Below are positions 24,661 through 32,377 of a DNA stretch of 64,000 nucleotides, one piece after another. This DNA comes from UBA2137 sp963740205. GTDB taxonomy: Bacteria > Pseudomonadota > Alphaproteobacteria > Micavibrionales > Micavibrionaceae. The first letter of the stretch is position 1; each line of letters starts with the position of its first letter. The position numbers were made by a program, and so were the translations under genes. Below the pieces are notes generated by a model that saw only the letters and a list, made by a program, of their open reading frames with translations, was not told the DNA's origin and made no database searches. The DNA is taken from assembly GCA_963740205.1 (NCBI GenBank), contig CAVUDD010000002.1, positions 248,001 through 312,000 on the forward strand. Direction: 5' to 3'.

Positions 24661-25975
24661 AACCACCGCTTTTGAGCGTCACTCCAGAACAACTCTTATC
24701 GCTTACGGCCTTCCTGCATTACCTTTGGCTGCAATTTTGTTGCCTGCCTTTATTTATCTACCCACTTTCTATGCAAAGGATTTAGGATTAGGCTTGGCCG
24801 TTGTCGGCCTTGTAAGACTTGTGGCAGGACTTTTTGATGTCTTTACAGACCCGCTCATAGGTATGATGAGCGATCGCTCAAAAAGTGCTATTGGACGTCG
24901 TAAAATATATATCTTGATGGGTGTTCCTTTTACGATGTTGGGAACGTGGATGCTAATGGTACCTGACGGAAAGGTTGATTACCTTTACATGCTGACTTGG
25001 TCATGTGTCATGTATCTTGGGTGGACAATGATGTACCTTCCGCTCACAGCGCTTAGTACCGAGCTCACACTCGGTTATCACGAACGCTCTCGTTTGGCCG
25101 CCTATCGCGAAGGTGCTACCGCATTGGGGCTATTAGTTACATTAGCCATAATCTCTTACCTTGGTTACGACGGTTACGTTAACAATGCACAAGCTACAAA
25201 AGCTATAGCCATATTCGTATGCACAACGTTACCTTTGGCAACACTATTCTTTATGTGGAAAGTCCCTCCTCCCATTCCAGTTAAGGCAAAAAAGAAAACG
25301 AGCTTTTTTAAGGGTGTTAAGATTATGAAGAATAATCGCCCCTTTAGAATTCTGATTTTATGTTATGTTCTAAATGCTTTTGCTAACGGCTTGCCTGCTA
25401 TTCTTATGATACTTTTTGTTGAGAATGTCATAGGCAAAGGCGAACAAGTTGGTCCCTATCTTTTAGGATATTTTGTGTGCGGCCTGATTGGACTTCCTTT
25501 CTGGGTTAAACTTGCCAAACGTATCGGTAAACACAAATCATGGTGCATAGCCATGGGGTGGGCTTGTTTAGTATTCGCATTTATTCCTTTTGTTGGTGAG
25601 GGCGACACAGTTCTGTTTATGGCTATTTGTGTTCTGACTGGTGTTGCAGTCGGCGCTGATTTATCTCTGCCATCCTCCATGCAAGCCGATGTTATTGATG
25701 TAGATTACGCAGAAACAGGCGAACAACGATCTGGGTTATATTTTGCCATTTGGGGAATGATGACTAAACTCTCTCTATCCATTGGTGCTGGTCTCGCCTT
25801 TCCTTTATTGGCCTGGGTCAATTGGCCCAAGGAAAATGATTATATGATCTTTGTACTGTATGCGGGTATTCCTATTTTCATTAAATTATGCCTCATTCTA
25901 AAAATGTGGAAATACCCGCTCGACGAAAAAGAGCTCAAAAAAGTTCAGACAAGAATATCAAGATTGTCTAAATAG
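24644..25975 (+). CDS. MFS transporter of the GPH (sugar:cation symporter) type
   Basis: 443 aa, about 12 TM segments. The GPH/MFS_2 signature lies at LFDVFTDPLIGMMSDRSKSA then IGRRKIYILMGVP (loop 2-3), and the second half repeats with LAKRIGKHKSW. The conserved SSMQADVIDVDYAETGEQRSG motif region (25675-25737) is typical of glycoside-pentoside-hexuronide symporters. Substrate unknown; the translational overlap with LD-carboxypeptidase invites the guess of a murein-derived sugar or peptide, which is inference only. Confidence 0.8.
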   Translation: MPSKTKTTAFERHSRTTLIAYGLPALPLAAILLPAFIYLPTFYAKDLGLGLAVVGLVRLVAGLFDVFTDPLIGMMSDRSKSAIGRRKIYILMGVPFTMLGTWMLMVPDGKVDYLYMLTWSCVMYLGWTMMYLPLTALSTELTLGYHERSRLAAYREGATALGLLVTLAIISYLGYDGYVNNAQATKAIAIFVCTTLPLATLFFMWKVPPPIPVKAKKKTSFFKGVKIMKNNRPFRILILCYVLNAFANGLPAILMILFVENVIGKGEQVGPYLLGYFVCGLIGLPFWVKLAKRIGKHKSWCIAMGWACLVFAFIPFVGEGDTVLFMAICVLTGVAVGADLSLPSSMQADVIDVDYAETGEQRSGLYFAIWGMMTKLSLSIGAGLAFPLLAWVNWPKENDYMIFVLYAGIPIFIKLCLILKMWKYPLDEKELKKVQTRISRLSK

Positions 25976-26037
25976 GGTTGATTTGCACGCCCAAAAAACT
26001 GTATGAGTAATGCGCTTGAAAGGCAGGAAGTATACTA

Positions 26038-26376
26038 ATGACTTTTGTTGTGCTCGATATCTGTATCAATTGCAAATACACTGATTGTGTAGAGGTTTGC
26101 CCTGTCGATTGCTTTTACGAGGGTGAAAATATGTTAGTCATTCACCCAGACGAATGTATTGATTGTGGAGTGTGTGAGCCTGAATGTCCTATCGAGGCTA
26201 TTGTTCCTGACTCAGATGAGCGCGCGGACAAATTCCTTGAGATGAATAGGGAATTTTCTGAAAAATGGCCCGTTATTACTCGTGCAAAGCCAGAGATGCC
26301 CAATGCGTCTGAAAACGCTGAGAAACCCAATAAATATCCTGCAGACTTCTCAGAAAAACCGGGTGAAGGCGATTAG
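26038..26376 (+). CDS. fdxA: 7Fe ferredoxin FdxA
   Basis: Small electron carrier with one [3Fe-4S] and one [4Fe-4S] cluster. Cys positions match the FdxA/FdI pattern: C9, C17 and C50 for the 3Fe cluster, C21, C40, C43 and C46 for the 4Fe cluster, plus free C12 and C25. KYTDCVEVCPVDCFYEGEN and HPDECIDCGVCEPECP are nearly invariant family blocks. 112 aa with the usual Pro/Lys C-terminal tail. Sits directly before carD, the common alphaproteobacterial order. Confidence 0.95.
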   Translation: MTFVVLDICINCKYTDCVEVCPVDCFYEGENMLVIHPDECIDCGVCEPECPIEAIVPDSDERADKFLEMNREFSEKWPVITRAKPEMPNASENAEKPNKYPADFSEKPGEGD

Positions 26377-26437
26377 CCAAGAGTTTTTAGCCCAAAAACC
26401 CTTTGTTTTCAAAAAATTAGCTATTTGTTAAGAAAAG

Positions 26438-26466
26438 TTGAAATTTGGTTAACATTGTGCTATATT
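26438..26466 (+). promoter_or_regulatory. Strong sigma-70 promoter upstream of carD
   Basis: TTGAAA (26438-26443), exact 17-bp spacer, TATATT (26461-26466), with an extended -10 TG at 26458-26459. Predicted start near 26473, about 128 nt before the carD ATG. Confidence 0.7.
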
Positions 26467-26536
26467 ACTTCCACTCAGACAAGATAGAAGCTAAGACACA
26501 GCTACGGCACATCTAGTACTTTTGTTTAGGATGAAT

Positions 26537-26562
26537 GAGACTTCGTTTCAAGTCTCTTTTTT
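26537..26562 (+). terminator. Intrinsic terminator inside the carD leader
   Basis: GAGACTT (26537-26543), 6-nt loop, AAGTCTC (26550-26556), followed by six Ts (26557-26562). Lies between the strong promoter and the carD ribosome site (AAGGAA, 26590-26595), with no second promoter visible in the remaining 38 nt. Acts either as an attenuator for carD or as the 3' end of a small RNA of about 90 nt. Confidence 0.7.
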
Positions 26563-26600
26563 GTTTGAAGAAGAAAAAATTTAAAAAATAAGGAAAAATA

Positions 26601-27137
26601 ATGGCTCATAACGATAATAAAGAATTTAAAGCAGGCGACTTCGTAGTATATCCAGCACATGGTGTTGGTAAAATTGAAGGTGTACTGACACAAAAAATCG
26701 GTGGGATGGATGTGAAGCTATATGATATCAGTTTTGAAAAAGACCGTATGCGTTTGAAAGTGCCTCTCTTTAAAGCAGAATCTGCAGGCCTTCGTAAAGT
26801 GACATCAAGCAATGGTATTGAAGATGCAATGACTACTTTAGGTGGTCGTTCACGTGTTCGTCGCGTTATGTGGTCACGTCGTGCACAAGAATATGAAGCA
26901 AAAATCAATTCGGGTGAGCCTGTTGCTATTGCCGAAGTTCTTCGTGACTTGAAACGTGTTGATGAAGAATCAGAGCAATCATACTCAGAACGTCAAATTT
27001 ATGAATCAGCTCTTGAGCGTTTAGCTCGTGAAGTTGCTGCTGTTGAAAAAGTCAGCGAAGCAGACGCAGTTACGCGCATTGAAAAAAGCATGGGTGTTCC
27101 AGTAACAGCCGAAGCAGAGAAGAAGCAAGCTGCTTAA
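26601..27137 (+). CDS. carD: CarD family transcriptional regulator
   Basis: 178 aa. The N-terminal CarD/TRCF RNAP-interacting domain is clear (FKAGDFVVYPAHGVGKIEGV, residues about 9-28), and the C-terminal helical DNA-binding domain includes SRVRRVMWSRRAQEYEAKI. CarD binds RNAP beta and stabilises open complexes, notably at rRNA promoters, linking growth and stress responses. The ATG follows AAGGAA by six bases. Its leader has a strong promoter and an internal terminator, and the gene ends at a strong terminator, so it is monocistronic and probably attenuated. Confidence 0.94.
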   Translation: MAHNDNKEFKAGDFVVYPAHGVGKIEGVLTQKIGGMDVKLYDISFEKDRMRLKVPLFKAESAGLRKVTSSNGIEDAMTTLGGRSRVRRVMWSRRAQEYEAKINSGEPVAIAEVLRDLKRVDEESEQSYSERQIYESALERLAREVAAVEKVSEADAVTRIEKSMGVPVTAEAEKKQAA

Positions 27138-27157
27138 TCGTAGAACATAAAAAGAAC

Positions 27158-27190
27158 AAACCCCTTTGGTGTACGCTAAAGGGGTTTTTT
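27158..27190 (+). terminator. Intrinsic terminator of carD
   Basis: AAACCCCTTT (27158-27167) and AAAGGGGTTT (27178-27187) form a perfect 10-bp stem with a 10-nt loop and end in a run of six Ts starting at 27185. Confidence 0.88.
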
Positions 27191-27356
27191 ATTATCTTTT
27201 TCATCCGTACGCCCTTTTATCTTACTGATTTTCCTGTACACTTAACTTGATTCTGGTAAATGCTTCTCATCAGGATTTCTTACAAAAACGTACACTTCTT
27301 TCTTGAACAGGAACTCTCCGTCAGTGTGTTGTACTCAAAACAAAGATAAATTATTC

Positions 27357-28148
27357 ATGCCTCTTGGACGCTCCAACAATGTTTGGGTCGTCGGCTCCAT
27401 TCACGCTGATATAGACCGCCTTATCGGTATGCATGACGAGCTCCTTGGTAAATTCATGCCAGGAGATCGTATCGTCTATACAGGTAACTATATTGGGTAT
27501 GGATTTGCCCCGCGTGAAACGCTAGAGGAACTCCTCACGTTCCGACGTCTTATCATGTCCGTGCCTGGCGTAACGGTTGATGACATCGTCTATTTACGTG
27601 GAGCTCAAGAAGAAATTCTGAGCAAAGTTTTACAACTTCCCTTTGCGCCTGATCCTGAGAAAATCTATCTATGGATGCTTGGTAATGGTTTATCCTCTAC
27701 TCTCGAGGGTTTTGACATGGATCGTCACGATGGACTTTTCGCTGCTCGTGAAGGTGTTATGGGATTATGCCGTTGGACTGGTAAATTACGTAATTCATTG
27801 CGCTCGATTAATGGCTATGACCGTTTTATGAATACGTTAAGGCGTGCGGCTTACACCCCTACTCAAGCTAACGATCACCCAATGTTGTTTGTAAATGCAG
27901 GTGTTGATTTGAACCAGCCGCTTGAGAAGCAAGGTGATGCCTTGTGGTGGTCAACCAAGAATTTCCGTGAAATACATCAAGCCTACGATCCGTTTAAGCG
28001 CGTTATACGTGGCTATGACCCTGACCATGAGGGTGTCTACGTGAACGGTGTTACCGCAACGATTGATGGAGGTTGCGGATTCGGTGGAACGCTTGCTTGT
28101 GCAGGCTTTGACCGCGGCTCAGAGTTAGTAGATTTATTTGAAGTCTAA
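27357..28148 (+). CDS. Metallophosphoesterase-fold protein lacking the metal-binding motifs
   Basis: 263 aa from the ATG at 27357; the frame extends to a TTG at 27303 but the conserved part begins at NNVWVVGSIHADIDRL. It belongs to an alphaproteobacterial family usually annotated as metallophosphoesterase. The hallmark motifs are changed: GDxHG is GSIHA, GDxxDRG is GNYIGYG, and GNHE is GAQEE. Thus most metal ligands are missing, and phosphatase activity is doubtful. Other family blocks (LQLPFAPDP, TIDGGCGFGG) are intact, so the protein is under selection for some other role. It lies between carD and trmFO. Confidence 0.7.
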   Translation: MPLGRSNNVWVVGSIHADIDRLIGMHDELLGKFMPGDRIVYTGNYIGYGFAPRETLEELLTFRRLIMSVPGVTVDDIVYLRGAQEEILSKVLQLPFAPDPEKIYLWMLGNGLSSTLEGFDMDRHDGLFAAREGVMGLCRWTGKLRNSLRSINGYDRFMNTLRRAAYTPTQANDHPMLFVNAGVDLNQPLEKQGDALWWSTKNFREIHQAYDPFKRVIRGYDPDHEGVYVNGVTATIDGGCGFGGTLACAGFDRGSELVDLFEV

Positions 28149-28172
28149 TCCCAGCTCTGCTATACCCCTTTC

Positions 28173-29543
28173 ATGACAAATGAAATTCATATTATAGGTG
28201 GTGGACTTGCTGGTTCAGAAGCCGCATGGCAAGCAGCAGAAGCTGGTGCAAAAGTTATTCTCCACGAGATGCGCCCAGAAACCAAAACTAACGCACATCA
28301 AACTGATGGTTTGGCAGAATTAGTCTGCTCAAACTCTTTTCGATCCGATGATAAGGATTACAATGCGGTGGGGCTTTTGCATGAAGAAATGCGCAAATGT
28401 AACTCACTTATTATGCGTGAAGGCGACAATGCTGCCGTTCCTGCCGGCGGAGCTCTTGCCGTTGACCGTGATATATTCTCACAGAATGTAACAGAGGCGC
28501 TTGAGAACCATCCAAACATCAAAATAGAGCGTGGCGAAGTCAAAGGGCTTCCTCCACAGGCATGGGAAAATGTTATTATTGCTACTGGCCCCCTCACCTC
28601 AGAATCTTTGGCTAAGGATATCCAAAAATTAACTGGTGAAGATGAGCTCGCTTTCTTTGATGCGATTGCGCCTATCATCTACAAAGAATCCATCAACTTC
28701 GATATTGCATGGTTTCAATCCCGCTATGATAAGGAAGGTCCTGCAGGAACGGGATCTGATTATATCAATTGCCCCATGAATAAAGAGCAATACGAGAATT
28801 TTATTCAAGAACTGATCGATGCACCTAAGACTGAATTTAAAGACTGGGAAAAAGACACTCCCTATTTTGAAGGGTGCATGCCTATAGAAGTTATGGCATC
28901 ACGCGGTATAGAAACATTGCGTTACGGACCAATGAAGCCAGTGGGATTAACCAATCCTCACATAGATGAAAAATCCTATGCTGTTGTTCAATTACGCCAA
29001 GATAATGCCCTTGGAACGCTCTATAATATGGTCGGCTTTCAAACAAAGATGAAATATGCCGATCAAAGCAGAGTATTCCGTATGATACCTGGCCTAGAAA
29101 ATGCTGATTTTGCTCGCCTTGGAGGCTTACACAGAAATACGTTTATTAATTCTCCTAAGCTTTTGAACCAACAGCTCCAACTTAAAGCTATGCCTCGTCT
29201 TCGCTTTGCTGGCCAAATCACAGGATGTGAAGGATATGTCGAGAGCGCTGCCGTTGGTCTAATGGCTGGACGTATGGCTGCCTCAGAGGCACTTGATACT
29301 GTATTTGAACTACCTCCACAAACAACGGCATTTGGTGCCCTTCTGTCTCATATCACAGGTGGTGGTAACGCAGACACATTCCAACCCATGAATGTTAATT
29401 TTGGGTTATTCCCTGAAATTGACGCACGAGATGAGCGTGGAAAACGTATTAAAGGTCGTGAACGTAAAAAAGCCGTTGCACAGCGCGCTTTAAAGGATCT
29501 TGAAAATTGGCTTCAGGCACAGGACTTTAAAAAAGCAGCTTAA
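28173..29543 (+). CDS. trmFO: Methylenetetrahydrofolate--tRNA-(uracil-5-)-methyltransferase TrmFO
   Basis: Folate- and FAD-dependent formation of m5U54 in the tRNA T loop. 456 aa. The FAD-binding Rossmann motif IIGGGLAGSEAAWQ is at 7-20, followed by LHEMRPETKTNAHQTDGLAE and LVCSNSFRSD with the catalytic-region Cys, then PAGGALAVDRDIFS. The C-terminal block TGCEGYVESAAVGLMAGRMA is typical. Presence of TrmFO (rather than SAM-dependent TrmA) fits alphaproteobacteria. It converges on the NDUFAF6-like gene with a 4-nt overlap. Confidence 0.95.
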   Translation: MTNEIHIIGGGLAGSEAAWQAAEAGAKVILHEMRPETKTNAHQTDGLAELVCSNSFRSDDKDYNAVGLLHEEMRKCNSLIMREGDNAAVPAGGALAVDRDIFSQNVTEALENHPNIKIERGEVKGLPPQAWENVIIATGPLTSESLAKDIQKLTGEDELAFFDAIAPIIYKESINFDIAWFQSRYDKEGPAGTGSDYINCPMNKEQYENFIQELIDAPKTEFKDWEKDTPYFEGCMPIEVMASRGIETLRYGPMKPVGLTNPHIDEKSYAVVQLRQDNALGTLYNMVGFQTKMKYADQSRVFRMIPGLENADFARLGGLHRNTFINSPKLLNQQLQLKAMPRLRFAGQITGCEGYVESAAVGLMAGRMAASEALDTVFELPPQTTAFGALLSHITGGGNADTFQPMNVNFGLFPEIDARDERGKRIKGRERKKAVAQRALKDLENWLQAQDFKKAA

Positions 29544-30355
29544 ATCATACGTAATAACTTAAAGTGCGGTTCAGCTGAATATATCCCCTGAAAAGGGTCA
29601 TATTCTGCCTTTCTCATCATATTTAGATTCAATAAGACTAACTTAGCTTGTGCGCGTAAAGGATGGGGCAACCTACCTTGCATTGCTATATCAAGATTAC
29701 GATGTGCTTCATTACACACAGCCTCAATACACTTTCTTAAATTTTCCTGAGGCTTCCCATCGTACAATATAGAAAGCTTGATTTTATTTTCATTAATTAT
29801 ATCAAGAGGAAGGAAACAGCGTCGCTGTTTTGCGTGCACTAGAATTCCACGCATTAACCCTGTTAAGCCATAAGCAATTCCTAAATGCTTATTTCTTCCC
29901 TCTTCGAGGCTCAAGTCACATATTTGGCAAGTCATGTTTACAAGTGGTGTATTTGTAAAATCAGTATAATTCACAAGACCTTCAAGAGTTTCAGGCTGTA
30001 CATCCTCCAAGTCGAATTCGCGCGCATAAAGAAGTGTTTCAAATTCCTCCTTCTTTACATCATAGGAAATTATAACGTTGGAAAGAGGTTGCAAAACCTG
30101 ATGAGCGCGAACGTCCCTTCCTGCAAATATTTCTTCTATTGCCTCATGCCACCATTGAAGGCGAATAAGTCCCAGTTGTGTCTCGGTTACAATTTCACGA
30201 GTTTTGGCAATTTCATGGTTAAAGGCAAATAATGACCAAAGGGCTTCTTGGTTTTTGACGGAAGCATATAAAGAACATGCATAACGGTCTTTATCGTGTC
30301 TTTGAACGATATCCTTACAAAATCCACCTTTTATTTCCGTATCTTGCATTGCCAT
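29540..30355 (-). CDS. Squalene/phytoene synthase-fold protein, NDUFAF6-like complex I assembly factor
   Basis: 271 aa with a squalene/phytoene synthase-like all-alpha fold: DKDRYACSLYASVKNQEALWSLFAFN near the start (30253-30303) and IRLQWWHEAIEEIFAG. The first Asp-rich motif (DDxxD) of true prenyl synthases is replaced by NHEIAKTRE, and the second is absent (FLPLDIIN), so it should not make phytoene. This pattern matches the NDUFAF6 (C8orf38) subgroup, needed for respiratory complex I assembly in mitochondria. Relatives lie beside secDF and the Mth938/NDUFAF3 gene; here sodB lies between. Confidence 0.75.
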   Translation of the reverse strand: MAMQDTEIKGGFCKDIVQRHDKDRYACSLYASVKNQEALWSLFAFNHEIAKTREIVTETQLGLIRLQWWHEAIEEIFAGRDVRAHQVLQPLSNVIISYDVKKEEFETLLYAREFDLEDVQPETLEGLVNYTDFTNTPLVNMTCQICDLSLEEGRNKHLGIAYGLTGLMRGILVHAKQRRCFLPLDIINENKIKLSILYDGKPQENLRKCIEAVCNEAHRNLDIAMQGRLPHPLRAQAKLVLLNLNMMRKAEYDPFQGIYSAEPHFKLLRMI

Positions 30356-30423
30356 TTAAGCTAAATCCTCTAGGTTATGAGTTGTAACAATGAATTTTGA
30401 AGAGAACAACTAAGGAGATTTAA

Positions 30424-31038
30424 ATGCCGTTCACTCTACCAGACCTTCCTTTTGCCTATGATGCAATGGAACCTCAAATGTCCAAAGAAACTTTTGAATA
30501 TCACCATGATAAACACCATAACGCCTATGTTAACAAAGCAAATGAGCTAACTGGTGATAAATATACAAATGACGACCTCGTTGCTGTTGTTAAGGACTCA
30601 TTCAAGAACGACAAAAAGCTATTCAATCAGGTTGGGCAACATTATAACCACTCTCTTTTCTGGGAATGCTTATCACCCGATGAAGGCCGTACAGATGTAC
30701 CAGGCGAATTGGGACAGGCTATTAATTCAACTTTTGGTAGTCTAGATGAATTCAAAGAAAAATTTGTTGCTGCGGGTGCAGGACAATTTGGATCAGGCTG
30801 GGTGTGGCTTGTTATGGACTCACAGGAAAAGTTACAAATTACAAGTACAACAGATGCAGAAACACCGTTAACCGAAGACCTTACACCTTTGTTGGTTTGC
30901 GATGTATGGGAGCATGCCTATTACATTGATTACCGCAATGATCGCGGTTCGTTTCTTAAAAAGTTTATCAATTCTATGGTGAATTGGGAAACTGCAGTTG
31001 AAAAATATAATAAAGGCCCACTTAAACAGGCAGCTTAA
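30424..31038 (+). CDS. sodB: Superoxide dismutase, Fe/Mn family
   Basis: Dismutates superoxide to O2 and H2O2 in the cytoplasm. 204 aa. Metal ligands H27, H76, D160 and H164 are all present (EYHHDKHHNAYV; HYNHSLFW; VCDVWEHAYYIDY). QFGSGWVWLV at 121-130 is typical. The short, gap-free sequence resembles alphaproteobacterial iron SODs, but Fe versus Mn cannot be settled by eye. The start is set by AAGGAG seven bases upstream. No leader peptide, so cytoplasmic. Confidence 0.95.
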   Translation: MPFTLPDLPFAYDAMEPQMSKETFEYHHDKHHNAYVNKANELTGDKYTNDDLVAVVKDSFKNDKKLFNQVGQHYNHSLFWECLSPDEGRTDVPGELGQAINSTFGSLDEFKEKFVAAGAGQFGSGWVWLVMDSQEKLQITSTTDAETPLTEDLTPLLVCDVWEHAYYIDYRNDRGSFLKKFINSMVNWETAVEKYNKGPLKQAA

Positions 31039-31051
31039 GCTCTTGCTTTAT

Positions 31052-31426
31052 TTATACCGGAAGCAAGGCCGCCGCAATTTGGCGGCCTTCTGCTATTAAG
31101 ACATTATAGGTTCGGCATACTGCCCCTGTGTTCATAATCTCAACGTTAAGATTATGTGCCTTTAATTCTCGTCTAAGATCAGGAGAGAGAAATCTTGCTG
31201 TTTCTCCAGTTCCAAGCAGACAAACATCCAGAGTTTTGCCCTTGAAAATCTTCTGGAATGTCTCGAGATTTAAATCTTCAAAAGATGCTACATTTTTCCA
31301 GAGAACTGTTTCTTCTGGTGTGACTATAATAGGAGAAGTATAACGCTGGCCGCTAACCTTTATCTGACCTTCACCATAAGATTGTATGACTTGTGTATTA
31401 GCCTTTATAAGAGGTGTGACGTCCAT
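31052..31426 (-). CDS. Mth938/DUF498 protein, NDUFAF3-like
   Basis: 124 aa, single Mth938-like domain: INTPxI-type strands, ITPEETVLWK-like VTPEETVLWKNV near 36-47, CLLGTGETARFLSPDLRREL, and the terminal NTGAVCRTYNVLIAEGRQIAAALLP. The human homologue NDUFAF3 is a complex I assembly factor, and the bacterial gene repeatedly sits beside secDF, as here (3-nt gap to secF). Joint transcription with secD-secF is likely. Confidence 0.83.
   Translation of the reverse strand: MDVTPLIKANTQVIQSYGEGQIKVSGQRYTSPIIVTPEETVLWKNVASFEDLNLETFQKIFKGKTLDVCLLGTGETARFLSPDLRRELKAHNLNVEIMNTGAVCRTYNVLIAEGRQIAAALLPV
31065..31089. repeat. Perfect inverted repeat at the sodB/Mth938 convergence
   Basis: AAGGCCGCC (31065-31073), 7-nt loop, GGCGGCCTT (31081-31089). 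It lies inside the 3' end of the Mth938 gene and 27 nt past the sodB stop. No T tract, so terminator function is uncertain. Confidence 0.4.
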
Positions 31427-31429
31427 GAC

Positions 31430-32368
31430 TTATGCAGTCACTTCCTCATCTGTTTCCTTATCATCGGAACGTACCTTGAATATCATGAGTAATGGTGCTG
31501 CGACATAAACAGAGGAATATGTTCCAAGGACGATACCGAAGATAAGTGCTTCTGTGAAACCTTTGATAACCTCACCACCGAATATGAACAGCATTACAAG
31601 CACAAGAACAGTGGTTAATGAAGTCATAATGCTTCTTGATAACATCTGATTAACAGATTGGTTTAAAAGTTCATCTAACGGCATCTTTTTATATTTACGC
31701 AAATTTTCACGCACACGGTCAAATACAACAACGGTATCATTAATAGAATACCCAGCAACAAGTAAGACTGCCGCTAGTGTGGCCAAGTCGAATGATTCAC
31801 CCGTAAGAGCAAAGAATCCAAGCACACCAATAGCGTCATGAAATAAAGCAATAACCGCAGCTACACCAAACTGCCATTCAAAACGTATCCAAATATAAGC
31901 AAGAATACCAAGCATAGAGAGTAAAAACGCCAATAACCCAGCCTTCTTCAATTCGTCTCCTACTTGAGGGCCTACATATTCAACTCGGCGATAATCAACA
32001 GTCTCACCTTCAAAATGAGCATCAATTGCAGATCTAACAGTATCGATAGCAGCTTTTTGAGCCTCTTCATCACCTGCTTGCTGACCAAGTCGAACGAGCA
32101 AATCATTTGGCGAACCAAATTCCTGAATAGAAACACCACCAAGACCCAAGCCATTTAGTTCGTTGCGCAAAGACGTTAAATCGGGTTTATCCTTCACTTG
32201 AATTTCTAGAAGTGTACCGCCAGTAAAATCAATACCCAGATTTAGCCCCTTGGTTACCAACAAACCGATTGAACCTAAAATAATAGCTAGTGAAATTGCA
32301 TAGGCAAAATTACGCAATCTAATGAAATTGAAATTCGTTTCTTCAGGAACAAGCTTAAGAAGTTTCAT
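31430..32368 (-). CDS. secF: Protein translocase subunit SecF
   Basis: Membrane partner of SecD using proton flow to finish preprotein export. 312 aa with six TM segments. Signature motifs: LGIDFTGGTLLEIQ after TM1, RVEYVGPQVGDELKKAG before TM2, and SINDTVVVFDRVREN in TM4-5. Normal length. It is 9 nt downstream of secD and 3 nt upstream of the Mth938 gene, all one minus-strand operon with yajC. Confidence 0.96.
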   Translation of the reverse strand: MKLLKLVPEETNFNFIRLRNFAYAISLAIILGSIGLLVTKGLNLGIDFTGGTLLEIQVKDKPDLTSLRNELNGLGLGGVSIQEFGSPNDLLVRLGQQAGDEEAQKAAIDTVRSAIDAHFEGETVDYRRVEYVGPQVGDELKKAGLLAFLLSMLGILAYIWIRFEWQFGVAAVIALFHDAIGVLGFFALTGESFDLATLAAVLLVAGYSINDTVVVFDRVRENLRKYKKMPLDELLNQSVNQMLSRSIMTSLTTVLVLVMLFIFGGEVIKGFTEALIFGIVLGTYSSVYVAAPLLMIFKVRSDDKETDEEVTA

Positions 32369-32377
32369 GTGTTTATC

